DNA from: Novosphingobium album (ex Hu et al. 2023)
GTDB lineage: Bacteria > Pseudomonadota > Alphaproteobacteria > Sphingomonadales > Sphingomonadaceae
NCBI RefSeq assembly: GCF_022832385.1
Contig: NZ_JALHLE010000042.1
Location: forward strand, 1 to 64,000
DNA: 64,000 nucleotides
Direction: 5' to 3'
Part shown: in pieces, positions 33,810 through 42,609 of the stretch
Numbering within the stretch: the first letter of the stretch is position 1
Layout of the letters: every line of letters begins with the position of its first letter
The notes under the pieces: generated by a model
Databases searched by the model: none
Told to the model about the DNA's origin: nothing
What the model saw: the letters and a program-made list of their open reading frames with translations, nothing else
Program-made: the position numbers and the translations under genes

Positions 33810-34835
33810 TCAGGCCGCCTCTTCGCGGAGTTCCCTTTTAACCAGCTTGGCGATGACCCGGCGCGCCTGAACTGCAGCGACGTCCGTTTTCAGGATGACC
33901 GGCTTCATGGCCATCAGATCGGCAGTACCCATCATGCTCTGGCAGGTGTTCACCATCGGCTCGTCTTCCTGCGTGAACGCCTTCAGTGCCATGTCGTGCA
34001 TACGCTTTTGTTCGGCGGGATCGTCCAGTTTCCGGTTGCGGGCGATCGCTGCGAAGTAGTGCGTGACGTTTTCGCTTTCCGGCGTGAGATAGTGGACGCT
34101 CGGCATGTGAAGCGGCTGAGCATTGCTCCCTTCGAGCGGATGCAGCCGGACATCGAGATCGAGGTTGCTGGCCGGGCGCCACCGCATCGTCGCCAAAGTC
34201 TCGCACAGGTCATCGTCGAACAATGTCGCCGCGATGGGCATCACGCCGCCCTGCTCAATGCGATAGTCCGAATGAATGACATTGCCCTGCATCGAAAAGT
34301 CGTGCTTCGGAACGTCTCCCGCGGCCGCCAGCGTCTCTCCATGGAGAAACGCGGCGTGCGTGAGGTCCAACAGATTGTCGATGACAAGCTGGTAATTGGC
34401 GTTGACCTTGAAATAGAGCAGCGCTGCGGCGTAGCCCGGCTGGAAGGCCGCGGATTCCGGCGGAAGGCTCGCTTCATCGGCAAGCGCCGGATCCCCCATC
34501 CAGATCCAGACGCCGCCGTTGCGGATGCGCACCGGATAGTGCCTGATCACGACATCCGGCGCCTGCCCTTCGGGATCAACCGGGTTCAGGACACAACGGC
34601 CGTCCGGACCGAACTGCAGTCCGTGATAGGGGCACATCAGGGCGTCACCGATTACCCGCCCTTGAGCGAGCGACGCGAAACGATGCGGGCAACGCCCATC
34701 AAGCGCGTGCCATTCACCGCAGCTGTCGCGGTAAACGGCGACATGTTCGCCCAGCACCTGTAATCCGAAAGGTTCCTCACCCAGTTCCTGCAACCAGGCC
34801 ACGCAGTACCAGGCATTCCTCAGAAATTGCGGCAT
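33810..34835 (-). CDS. Rieske non-heme iron oxygenase, VanA-like
   Basis: A 341-residue aromatic ring-hydroxylating/O-demethylating oxygenase subunit of the vanillate O-demethylase (VanA)/dicamba monooxygenase type. The Rieske ligands are Cys49-x-His51 (RCPHR) and Cys68-x2-His71 (CPYHG). The catalytic iron site has His160 and His165 in NLLDLTHAAFLHGE. The family typically removes methyl groups from methoxybenzoates. No dedicated reductase gene is in the window. It is strikingly similar to the Rieske protein at 38772-39788: both share NLLDLTH, RWRPAS-LDLD, PSVHYL-PES and MMGT/LMGTxDLMxMKP. Confidence 0.88.
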   Translation of the reverse strand: MPQFLRNAWYCVAWLQELGEEPFGLQVLGEHVAVYRDSCGEWHALDGRCPHRFASLAQGRVIGDALMCPYHGLQFGPDGRCVLNPVDPEGQAPDVVIRHYPVRIRNGGVWIWMGDPALADEASLPPESAAFQPGYAAALLYFKVNANYQLVIDNLLDLTHAAFLHGETLAAAGDVPKHDFSMQGNVIHSDYRIEQGGVMPIAATLFDDDLCETLATMRWRPASNLDLDVRLHPLEGSNAQPLHMPSVHYLTPESENVTHYFAAIARNRKLDDPAEQKRMHDMALKAFTQEDEPMVNTCQSMMGTADLMAMKPVILKTDVAAVQARRVIAKLVKRELREEAA

Positions 34836-34876
34836 GAACGGTTCCTCCGGATCTTGGTCTGAATCCTATTTTCAGG

Positions 34877-35554
34877 TCACAGGCTGGCACCAGGCGGAAG
34901 AGGAATGTCGTGCGTCGCAACGGCCTCCTTTTCCCGCGCGACAACCCGCTTGAACGTTTCCTTTTCGGACAATCGCTTCGTGTGGCTCGCCAGGTTGGGA
35001 TATTCGGACAGTGGGAAGCCGCAAATCGCCGCGATCGAGAAAGCCCAGGCAACATAGGTGTCGACCAGCGACCACGTGTCGCCGTACCACCAGTCCTGCC
35101 CCTCCAGACGGGCATCAAGGTCCCTGGCTGTCACGCCAAGCTCAGCAGCCGCCAGAGCCCGCGTGCCGTCAGGATCGCTCTCATTGAACAGAGCCGGGCG
35201 CATCATGCGCCGGACGATCGGATGGAGCGTTCCGCCGCACCAGATAAGGTCCCCGAGCGCCTGCGCCGCAGTCACGGGATCGTCCAGGCCGGGAAGCATT
35301 CCAGCCTCGGGAAAGCGGTTGGCAAGATACCACGCAATCGCCCCGTTTTCGGTCAGCAGATCGCCATCGACCACCAGCGCGGGGACCTTGCCCTTCGGGT
35401 TGATCGCGAGATATTCGGGGCTCTTCTGCTCCCCGCGCATCAGTGCCAGCGGATGCCCCTCGAATGCGAGCCCGGCTTCCTCCAGCGCATGAAGCATTAC
35501 GCGCGAACAGGCCCCGGGCGCGAAATAGGCATGGACAACAGGTTCCTGGCCCAT
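34877..35554 (-). CDS. Glutathione S-transferase
   Basis: A 225-residue protein. It has an N-terminal thioredoxin-fold domain (HAYFAPGACSRVMLHALEEA, INPKGKVPALVVDGD, LTENGAIAWYLA) and a helical C-terminal domain (residues ~90-215), the standard GST layout. The ATG at 35554 lies one base after the VOC stop, so the two are co-translated. In ring-cleavage operons GSTs often isomerise maleyl-type products, for example maleylpyruvate, or perform beta-etherase reactions. Which applies here is not evident. Confidence 0.87.
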   Translation of the reverse strand: MGQEPVVHAYFAPGACSRVMLHALEEAGLAFEGHPLALMRGEQKSPEYLAINPKGKVPALVVDGDLLTENGAIAWYLANRFPEAGMLPGLDDPVTAAQALGDLIWCGGTLHPIVRRMMRPALFNESDPDGTRALAAAELGVTARDLDARLEGQDWWYGDTWSLVDTYVAWAFSIAAICGFPLSEYPNLASHTKRLSEKETFKRVVAREKEAVATHDIPLPPGASL

Positions 35555-35555
35555 G

Positions 35556-36200
35556 TCAGACCTCCAGCAGCGCACCGCGCGCATCGTAAGGCGGAATGGA
35601 TGCCGGGCGAAGCGGCGGAACGTCTTCGGGGGGAAGCGCAGATCCTTGCTTCACAAGCTCGGACATCGGATCGCCGCGCTCGTACCGCTCGATCAGCAGA
35701 TCCGGATCGAAGTCCACGCCGATCGGATTCATGGCGAAATACGGTCCCTTCATGAAGATATCCGCATCCGCGACCGACATGTTGTCGAACTGGGTTTCGA
35801 GCAGCGTGCCGTCATGGTCGGCATAGTAGATCGACGTCGTGATGCCGTGATTGATGCACCAGACGGGGTTGATCCCCTCGGCCTTCAGACGCCGGTAATT
35901 GCCCAGCAATTCGCCGAGCGTCGCGAACGTGTACGCCATGTGCTCCAGTCCGACGGTTGGCGGATTGGGCTGGTCGGACAGGAAAGGCATGTTGGCGATG
36001 ACGACACGGTGATGCTCATCGTCATAGCGAAGGAACGTCAGGAACTCGTTTTCGAATGCCGGGACAGCATTGAGAAACGTCTTATAGAAGCGAACCTGCG
36101 CCTCGTACTTGTTCGTGCGCAGAACGGCATGGGCAAAAGCGGCCGGCGTTACATCGGGGAATTCAAGCGCACGGCTGCTTTCGGGATCAATGTCCGGCAT
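35556..36200 (-). CDS. Single-domain extradiol dioxygenase-like VOC protein
   Basis: A 214-residue VOC-superfamily protein with a complete 2-His-1-carboxylate set: His24 (FAHAVLRT), His87 (LEHMAYTF) and Glu135 (LLETQFDN). It also has the His pair 63-64 in DEHHRVVI and a Tyr pair near 125, the residues expected of one-domain type I extradiol dioxygenases. A related protein is encoded at 58425-59027. It is the first gene of the minus-strand operon VOC-GST-Rieske-hydroxylase-FAH-MFS and is divergent from the GntR regulator. The substrate is unknown. Confidence 0.82.
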   Translation of the reverse strand: MPDIDPESSRALEFPDVTPAAFAHAVLRTNKYEAQVRFYKTFLNAVPAFENEFLTFLRYDDEHHRVVIANMPFLSDQPNPPTVGLEHMAYTFATLGELLGNYRRLKAEGINPVWCINHGITTSIYYADHDGTLLETQFDNMSVADADIFMKGPYFAMNPIGVDFDPDLLIERYERGDPMSELVKQGSALPPEDVPPLRPASIPPYDARGALLEV

Positions 36201-36284
36201 TCCAGAAGCTCCTCTCGTGGCGCGACTCTTGTGGTGTCGCCGCCTGCCTCTGACCTATTCGCCACCCGAACCGGTGTCAAATAT

Positions 36285-36296
36285 AAAATATATTTT
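36285..36296. promoter_or_regulatory. AT-rich palindrome, candidate GntR operator
   Basis: A perfect 12-bp palindrome, AAAATATATTTT, lies 84 bp upstream of the VOC start and 179 bp upstream of GntR, within the 275-bp divergent region. The same core recurs upstream of several other genes through 53.3 kb. Confidence 0.6.
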
Positions 36297-36475
36297 TTGA
36301 AGTCTCCTCCGGTGAATTTGCCGCAAAACAGATCGTTTCAGCGATTTTTATTGCAACAAAATGTATGTTATGGGCATCCTAAGGTTAGCGTGTGTACGAC
36401 AGCCAGGCCTGGGCGCGCGAGCCGCCGCTCTGGCATGACCTGCCCGCGCGCCGCGCGCTGTTTTAGAGGGTGAGT

Positions 36476-37174
36476 ATGAGTTCCAGTGCTGTCACATCAG
36501 CAGGCCGCAGCCAGGCCTCCCGGATCGTCAACGAATTGCGGCGGGCGATCGTTGCTTGCGAATACGCCCCCGGCGATCGCCTTCACATCGCATCACTTGC
36601 GAGCAGTTTCGACGCCAGCCCCGGCGCGGTGCGAGAAGCGCTTTCGCGTCTGGCCGGCGAACACCTCGTCATAGCCATCGAACAGCGCGGATTTCGCGTC
36701 AGTGATCTGTCGATTGACGATATGCTCGACCTCTATTCGACGCGCGCCATGCTGGAACAGCGCATGGCGTCGGAGTCCGTCAAATCGGGCGGGGCGGAAT
36801 GGCGCAAGGCCCTGACGGAATGCCATGAACGGTTGCAGCGGTTTGGCCCGAATACGCTCATCAGCAACGATGTGATCGAGGCGCACGAAGATTACCATCG
36901 GCAATTGCTCGCGGCCTGCCCCAGCCATTGGCTCAAACGGCTCCACGAAACATTGTACCGGGCCAGCGAGCGGTACCGGTTCTACATGTACCAATATCTC
37001 GCCGGCCAGCGGAACGTGATGGGCGAACACGCTGCGATTTATGAAGCTGCCATTGCAGGCGACCATGAATTGACCGGCCTGCTCGTGCGGCGCCACGTCG
37101 AACAAACCCGCGATCTGCTCGCCAGCGGACTGGAAAACCGGGTCTCGGAAGACCTGGCCGTCAAGGCCGTCTGA
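36476..37174 (+). CDS. GntR-family regulator (FadR/VanR subfamily, FCD domain)
   Basis: A 232-residue regulator. It has an N-terminal winged HTH (about 12-78, YAPGDRLHIASLASSFDASP and REALSRLAGEHLVIAIEQRGF) and a C-terminal all-helical FCD ligand domain (YSTRAMLEQRMA, EAHEDYHRQLLAACPS, EHAAIYEAAIAGD with the HxxxH-type metal residues). The ATG at 36476 has GAGGG six bases upstream; a GTG at 36470 is also in frame. It is divergent from the VOC-GST-Rieske operon, like VanR next to vanillate demethylase genes, and is the best candidate reader of the AT-rich palindromes of this region. Confidence 0.88.
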   Translation: MSSSAVTSAGRSQASRIVNELRRAIVACEYAPGDRLHIASLASSFDASPGAVREALSRLAGEHLVIAIEQRGFRVSDLSIDDMLDLYSTRAMLEQRMASESVKSGGAEWRKALTECHERLQRFGPNTLISNDVIEAHEDYHRQLLAACPSHWLKRLHETLYRASERYRFYMYQYLAGQRNVMGEHAAIYEAAIAGDHELTGLLVRRHVEQTRDLLASGLENRVSEDLAVKAV

Positions 37175-37293
37175 CCCTTTCGGGACGGCGCGCATCGATT
37201 TTCCGGATATAGCCGCTCACACACGCGCACCCAACCGGCAGGCGCTTGCGCGCCCAGGCAAGCCCGGGCGCGTGGCACAACTGCCGCAGCTGG

Positions 37294-38076
37294 TCAGCGA
37301 ACCGTGCTTGCGCCGCCGTCGCAAGGGATAACCGCGCCGGTCGTCCAGGCCGATCCGCGGCCCGCCAGGAATTGCGCGCAACCCACGATGTCCTCCATCG
37401 TCCCCAGCCGCTTCAGCGGATTGCGGTCGCGAATGATATCCCCGGCCTTGGCAAGCCGGTCGGCCATCATGTCCGTGTCGAACGGCCCCGGCGCGATCGC
37501 GTTGACGAGAATGTGCTGCTCCGCCAGATCCCGGGCCAGATGGCGGGTCAGCATGATGCAGGCCGCCTTGGACGCCGCGTAAGAGAATGCGTTGAACGCA
37601 GGCGGGTTGAGGCCCGCTGCCGATGCGATGTTGATGATGCGTGCGGGAGATTGCGGCGTGGCGGCGGCCCGCAGGAGGGGAAGCATCCGCTGGCAGGTGA
37701 AGAACACCCCCTTGGCATTGATGTCCATTACCCCGTCCCACATCTCTTCGGTAAATTCGTCGAGACTGCTCATGGTCGCCAGACCCGCGTTGTTGACGAG
37801 AATGTCGAGGTGATCTTCCTTAGCGGACACGTCGGCAAACAGGGCATCGATGCCCTCCATGTTCGACAGGTCGCATGGGATGGCGATGCACTCTCCGTAC
37901 TGCGACAGTTCCCCGGCCGTCGCCTGAAGCCCCTCGGCGCCGCGCGACGCGATATAGACGCGCGCGCCCTGAGCAAGCAGCCCCATGGCAATCATACGCC
38001 CCAAACCGGCGCGGCCGCCGGTGACGAGCGCGACCTTTCCGGTCAGGTCGAAAAGGGAATTCAAAGTATCAGCCAT
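37294..38076 (-). CDS. Short-chain dehydrogenase/reductase
   Basis: A 260-residue classical SDR with the TGGRAGLG nucleotide loop (about 18-25), NNAG motif, catalytic Ser in NIASAAGL, and YAASKAA (Tyr-x3-Lys). It ends PCDGGASTVR, typical of FabG-like oxidoreductases. The ATG at 38076 is used; the frame extends upstream but without SDR-like sequence. It is transcribed alone on the minus strand, convergent with the GntR gene. The substrate is unknown, possibly an alcohol/ketone intermediate of the local pathway. Confidence 0.87.
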   Translation of the reverse strand: MADTLNSLFDLTGKVALVTGGRAGLGRMIAMGLLAQGARVYIASRGAEGLQATAGELSQYGECIAIPCDLSNMEGIDALFADVSAKEDHLDILVNNAGLATMSSLDEFTEEMWDGVMDINAKGVFFTCQRMLPLLRAAATPQSPARIINIASAAGLNPPAFNAFSYAASKAACIMLTRHLARDLAEQHILVNAIAPGPFDTDMMADRLAKAGDIIRDRNPLKRLGTMEDIVGCAQFLAGRGSAWTTGAVIPCDGGASTVR

Positions 38077-38771
38077 ATTGTCCTCGCTCTTGAACGTGAA
38101 ATGGGTCTCTTCAAAACCGTTGCGGCCACCGCCCGGCACCGCAGGCGTGAGAGCGGCAGCGCTTCTGAAATCGCGGTAATTTCGTCAGGATCGCCTCTGA
38201 ACCGCAGACACGCCCTGCCCGGCACGGCCGCCTTGACGCAGTGAGAGAATTTTCTCTGGACAGGTTCTGACTGCCCCGGACGCTCAGCTGCGCCGCTCAC
38301 TTTTCGGCTGGCCCGGACTGCCTCTCCTCGATTTTGCTTTCGCGCCTTATAATATATATTTTCCTAACCTCGCAATCGCTTTTTGCCATGCTGCCCGGCA
38401 AATTTGCCCAGCACTTCGCGGCAACGTGTGAAGCGCTGCCCGGGATCGGCTGTTTCTGGCTGTCCGGGGGCGAAAGCGACACAGGGAACGCGCATCAAAG
38501 ATGTGCCCCTGCGCGTTGGGAGTCAAATTTAACTACTTGATATATATTATATATTGTAGATTCAGGATGGACGCGGCGCTGAAACCGGACTGATTCGACT
38601 CTTGCTGCAGCCACCTCTGCTCCGCAGCCTGCCTCGACAGATTTTCAGAATAGGGCGAGAAGAGATGGACTGCAGCCGGAATTACCGGGTGTTGCATGGT
38701 CCGCCCGAATCAAATATATATTTCTTGGATAGCCACACCGAGAAAGTGCATGGCATAGAATGGGAGCGGAG
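38077..38771. promoter_or_regulatory. Long divergent intergenic region with AT-rich palindromes
   Basis: A 695-bp region without a convincing gene between the SDR and the second Rieske gene. It holds three AT-rich palindromic sites: AATATATATT at 38351-38360, an imperfect GATATATATTATATATTG at about 38539-38556, and AAATATATATTT at 38712-38723, the last 48 bp before the Rieske start. Confidence 0.5.
38712..38723. promoter_or_regulatory. AT-rich palindrome upstream of the Rieske-P450 operon
   Basis: A perfect 12-bp palindrome, AAATATATATTT, 48 bp upstream of the start at 38772. It overlaps where a core promoter would be, which fits repression. Confidence 0.55.
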
Positions 38772-39788
38772 ATGACTGAATATTTGCGCGATAGCTGGTA
38801 TTGCATCGGATGGAGCAGCCAGCTCGAAGAAAAGCCAATCGGCATCACCGTTTGCGGCACGTACATCGTTGCGTACCGCGGCGCGGACGGATCGATCATC
38901 GCGATGGATGGCCGCTGCCCTCACCGCTTTGCCCCGATGAATCTCGGTTCGGTGAACGGCGATACGATCGCCTGTCCTTATCATGGACTGGTATTCGACC
39001 GCGACGGCACGTGCATTCTCAACCCGCACGGTGGCGGCGCAATCCCCCCGAACGCAACCCTGAAGGCATATCCGGCGGTCGAGCATCTTGGCGCGATCTG
39101 GGTCTGGCTGGGAACCGCCGAACACGCCGACAGATCAAAGCTTCCCATGCTGGAGTGGTGGGGTTCCAGTGACTACGCGGTATCGACCGGGTATCTGCGG
39201 GTCGAAGCGCACTACCAGCTGGTCATGGACAACCTGCTCGACCTCACGCACGGTCCCTACCTTCACGCCGACACCTTGGGCGGCGATCCGGCGAACACGG
39301 TCGGAGTGGGGATGCGGCACGAATGGGACACGCAGCCCGGGCCAGTGCTCCATTCAAACTATTTCGTCGAGAACATGCCCTCACCCTCGCCGCAGATCAT
39401 GGCGCTGGTCGGCGATATCCCAGGGCGCTTGCAGGCACGGATGCGGTGGCGGCCTGCCTCGATCCTCGATCTCGACTTGCGGTATTCTCCGGCGGGCGGC
39501 GGCGCGGACGCGCATATTCCCAGCGTCCATTACCTTGCGCCTGAATCGGACAATGCCACGCATTATTTCTTCGCGCTTGCCCGCAATGTCGACATCACCA
39601 ACGAAACGCTGACCGAAATGCTCGCCGCGCAGGTTCACAAGGCCTTCGCCGAGGAGGACGAGCCCATGATCAAGGCCTGCCAGTCGCTGATGGGAACAAG
39701 CGACTTGATGTCCATGAAGCCCGCCATCCTCCAGACCGATGCCGCCGCGATACAGGCGCGCCGCCTTCTGAAGAAGGAAATGGCGTGA
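38772..39788 (+). CDS. Rieske non-heme iron oxygenase, VanA-like (second copy)
   Basis: A 338-residue oxygenase with Rieske ligands Cys49/His51 (RCPHR) and Cys68/His71 (CPYHG) and catalytic-iron ligands His160 and His165 in NLLDLTHGPYLH. It is a paralogue of the 33810-34835 protein with residue-for-residue identical ligand positions. The ATG at 38772 has GGGAGCGGAG directly upstream; the ATG at 38760 lacks a site. The P450 gene follows 40 bp later. Aromatic O-demethylation is the family expectation, and no reductase is nearby. Confidence 0.88.
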   Translation: MTEYLRDSWYCIGWSSQLEEKPIGITVCGTYIVAYRGADGSIIAMDGRCPHRFAPMNLGSVNGDTIACPYHGLVFDRDGTCILNPHGGGAIPPNATLKAYPAVEHLGAIWVWLGTAEHADRSKLPMLEWWGSSDYAVSTGYLRVEAHYQLVMDNLLDLTHGPYLHADTLGGDPANTVGVGMRHEWDTQPGPVLHSNYFVENMPSPSPQIMALVGDIPGRLQARMRWRPASILDLDLRYSPAGGGADAHIPSVHYLAPESDNATHYFFALARNVDITNETLTEMLAAQVHKAFAEEDEPMIKACQSLMGTSDLMSMKPAILQTDAAAIQARRLLKKEMA

Positions 39789-39828
39789 CCTGAAACACAA
39801 CCGGAAAATTGAGGGAAGAGGATAAACA

Positions 39829-41025
39829 ATGGCAACGGCAGACAGCACAATCACCACGTCCGCCCCGCAGACAGACATCGACTTGTGGTCCGATGAAGTT
39901 CTGACGGATCCCTATCCGTATTACCGCGAATTGCGCGATCTGGGCCCCGTCGTCTGGATGCGCAAACATGGCCTATGGGTGGTCCCGCGCTTCAGCAGCA
40001 TCCGTGAGGCCCTGCTGCACGCCGAAATCTTCAGCTCCAGCGGCGGCGTTGCCGTCAACGACCTGGCGAACCAGGCCGCCGAAGGGGTCATGCTGATATC
40101 GGACGATCCCAAGCACAAGCGGCTGCGGCGCACCTTCATGAAACCGCTGCAGCCCCATGCGCTCAAGCAGTTGAGTGAGCGTCTCAATAGTCTTGCCAAG
40201 CAGCAGGTCGATGCCGTCCTGGCCAAGGGCGAATTCGATGCGGTGACCGAATTGGCCTATTTCCTGCCGCTGACGGTCGTGACCGAACTGGTCGGCTTCA
40301 GCGAGGAAGGCAAGAAGAACATGCTGCGCTGGGCCGCCGCCGTGTTCGACGGGATGGGCCCCATCGGCTATCGGCGCACGATGGACGGCCTGGCAATCAC
40401 CCAGGAGGCGCTCAAGTACGTGCTGGAGGTCAAGCGCGAAGATCTCGATCCCGATGGATGGGGCGCACAACTGTTCACGGCCGCCGACAACGGCGACCTG
40501 AGCTATGCCGAAGCGCAGATCATGCTGATGGACTATCTCGGCCCTGCGCTGGACACGACGATCAATGGCTTCAGCAGCCTGCTCTATCTGCTCGGCAGGA
40601 ATCCGGACCAATGGGACATGCTGCGCGAAACGCCGGAGCGCCTTCCCTATGCCATCGATGAAGCCGTGCGCCTGGAATCGCCGATCCGCGGCTTTGCCCG
40701 GGTCGTGATGCGTGACTGCGAACTGGAAGGCGTCGCCATGCGCAAGGGCGATCGCGCGTTGATGCTCTACGCAAGCGCCAACAGGGACGAGCGGCGCTAT
40801 CCGGACCCAGAACGGTTCGACATCCAGCGTGATGCGCGCGACCATGTGGCCTTCGGATTCGGCACCCATCTTTGTGCCGGACGGAACCTGGCGAAGCTGG
40901 AAATCACCACGATGTTCAACCACCTGCTGTCGCGCATCAGGCGCTTTGAAATCCTCGAAGAAGACCGGATCCCGCACAACACGCTGCGCGGCCTGTCCAA
41001 GCTGATGATCCGGGTACACCAGTAA
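39829..41025 (+). CDS. Cytochrome P450 (class I bacterial)
   Basis: A 398-residue soluble P450. It has the heme-binding loop FGFGTHLCAGRNLA with Cys349, the ExxR pair in EAVR (278-281) and the I-helix segment GPALDTT (238-244) with the oxygen-activating Asp242-Thr243. The usual Ala-Gly before these residues is Pro-Ala here. The RLESPIRGFAR and ANRDERRYPDPERFD blocks look like CYP199-type aromatic acid O-demethylases, but this is only an impression. It is co-transcribed with the Rieske gene. No ferredoxin or ferredoxin reductase partner is adjacent. Confidence 0.9.
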   Translation: MATADSTITTSAPQTDIDLWSDEVLTDPYPYYRELRDLGPVVWMRKHGLWVVPRFSSIREALLHAEIFSSSGGVAVNDLANQAAEGVMLISDDPKHKRLRRTFMKPLQPHALKQLSERLNSLAKQQVDAVLAKGEFDAVTELAYFLPLTVVTELVGFSEEGKKNMLRWAAAVFDGMGPIGYRRTMDGLAITQEALKYVLEVKREDLDPDGWGAQLFTAADNGDLSYAEAQIMLMDYLGPALDTTINGFSSLLYLLGRNPDQWDMLRETPERLPYAIDEAVRLESPIRGFARVVMRDCELEGVAMRKGDRALMLYASANRDERRYPDPERFDIQRDARDHVAFGFGTHLCAGRNLAKLEITTMFNHLLSRIRRFEILEEDRIPHNTLRGLSKLMIRVHQ

Positions 41026-41084
41026 GACGGACTGAAGGCTCGCTGGCGGGGACTCCCTCTCTCCCGTCGCCGTCACGAGCCTGA

Positions 41085-41143
41085 ACGGCGGGGCAATTCC
41101 GCGGAGCTTCACAGAGGCTCGGAATTGCCTCGCCGTCTTTGTT
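41085..41143 (+). terminator. Terminator of the Rieske-P450 operon
   Basis: A 17-bp stem (41085-41101 with 41120-41136, one G-T wobble) is followed by CTTTGTTT, 60 bp past the P450 stop. It lies between convergent genes and may serve both. Confidence 0.75.
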
Positions 41144-41244
41144 TCGCGCGATGCCGAAGGCAACGCGAATGGGCATGATCCAGCGCCTGTCACGGCGAAA
41201 GCACTTGCCGCCCCCGAGGGTACGGCAAGTGCCGGACTCCCGGA

Positions 41245-42093
41245 TTATTCTTCGCCGACGATCACGTTCTCGATTTCGCCGAGCCCCTCGATCGCCACCT
41301 TCACGGTCTGCCCCTTCTTGAGCCAGGTCCGCGTCGCCGCCCCCACGCCGGAGGGCGTTCCGGTGGCGATGACATCGCCGGGATAAAGCGTCATCACCGT
41401 ACTCAGATATGCGATCTGATCGGCAATCTTGTAAATCAGGTCATCGGTCCTGGCATTCTGACGAATTTCGCCATCGACCCACAGCTTAATTTCAAGCTTT
41501 TCGGGATCATCGATCTCATCGGGCGTGGTGATCCAAGGACCGATCGGCCCATGCGTGTCGAACGACTTGCCAAGCGTCATCGTCTGCGAACGCATCTGCC
41601 AGTCACGAACGGACACATCATTCACGACCAGATAGCCCGCGATAACCGAAAACGCGTCGGCACGCGCGACATGGCGGCAGGTCTTGCCAATGACATAGCC
41701 CAACTCGGCCTCGTAATCGAGCATGTCGGAGACCGCCGGCATGACGATCGGGTCGGTCGGACCGCTAATACAGCTCACCTGCTTGTTGAACCACAGCTGA
41801 CTGTCCGGAACCGGAACGCCCGCAGCGCGGGCTTCATCGGCGTGCGCCTCATAGTTCATACCGATGGCGAGAAACTTCTGGGGATCGGTGATCGGTGCTT
41901 CCAGATGCACGTCGCTGAGAGCAAAATGTTCGCCATCGACGCTCGCCAGCACCGAGAGATCCCCGGCCGCGGCATCAAGCAGTGCCCGCATTGAATCGCC
42001 CGCATCGGCAAACACGGAAAGATCCACCACCACATCGCCGTCCAACCGGCCGACGCGCGTTGTGCCTGAATGGGAAAAGCGGATTAGTCGCAA
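41245..42093 (-). CDS. Fumarylacetoacetate hydrolase family protein (third copy)
   Basis: A 282-residue FAH-fold enzyme: LAIGMNYEAHADEA, MLDYEAELGYVIG, YLVVNDVSVRDWQ, GKSFDTHGPIGPWITT and LYPGDVIATGTPSGVG. It is closest in this window to the 31166-32023 protein. It stands alone on the minus strand, convergent with the P450 gene, with its own upstream AT-rich palindrome at 42253-42262. It may hydrolyse a different ring-cleavage product or act as a 2-oxo-acid hydratase. Confidence 0.86.
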   Translation of the reverse strand: MRLIRFSHSGTTRVGRLDGDVVVDLSVFADAGDSMRALLDAAAGDLSVLASVDGEHFALSDVHLEAPITDPQKFLAIGMNYEAHADEARAAGVPVPDSQLWFNKQVSCISGPTDPIVMPAVSDMLDYEAELGYVIGKTCRHVARADAFSVIAGYLVVNDVSVRDWQMRSQTMTLGKSFDTHGPIGPWITTPDEIDDPEKLEIKLWVDGEIRQNARTDDLIYKIADQIAYLSTVMTLYPGDVIATGTPSGVGAATRTWLKKGQTVKVAIEGLGEIENVIVGEE

Positions 42094-42609
42094 GGGTTGA
42101 TCCTTTCCATCACATCAAATTCTGAATGGCCGCCCGCGCAGGCGCAGCCACCAGTACGGTGCCCTGTGCCTGCTGGTGCGCTGCGATCGCAAAAGCGCAT
42201 GATCTGCGGCCTGCATCTCAGCCAGGCGCTATAGCATCGCTCCCACAGCAGTAAATATATTTTATGGAAGGAGGGTGGCAAGAAATTGTGTGTCCACATC
42301 CTCCCGACAACCGGTGAATGCAGGAAAATCGCGGCGATCGAAGCCCGGCATCCGGGCATCGCCCCGGCGTTCAAATCGCCATCACGGATGCACGTAGACA
42401 AAACGCCGCTCAGCGCCAAAAATACGCAACAAAATGGCGATTTTTTAGGCAAGGACGGCGAGCGCAGCCTGACGACTGACGCCCGCCGGACATGCGGCTC
42501 ATGACGCTTTATGCCAGCACAACAGGCCCGCTTCCGCCCGCCGTTCTCTCTATCTAAAATAGATTTTTAATCAATGAACACGCCGCAAGCGCGGGCGCCA
42601 TCCGCCCCA
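42094..42609. promoter_or_regulatory. Intergenic region with two AT-rich palindromes
   Basis: A 516-bp region between the FAH start and the thiolase stop with no supported gene. It contains AAATATATTT (42253-42262), 160 bp before the FAH start, and AAAATAGATTTT (42556-42567), one mismatch from the 12-bp core. Confidence 0.45.
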
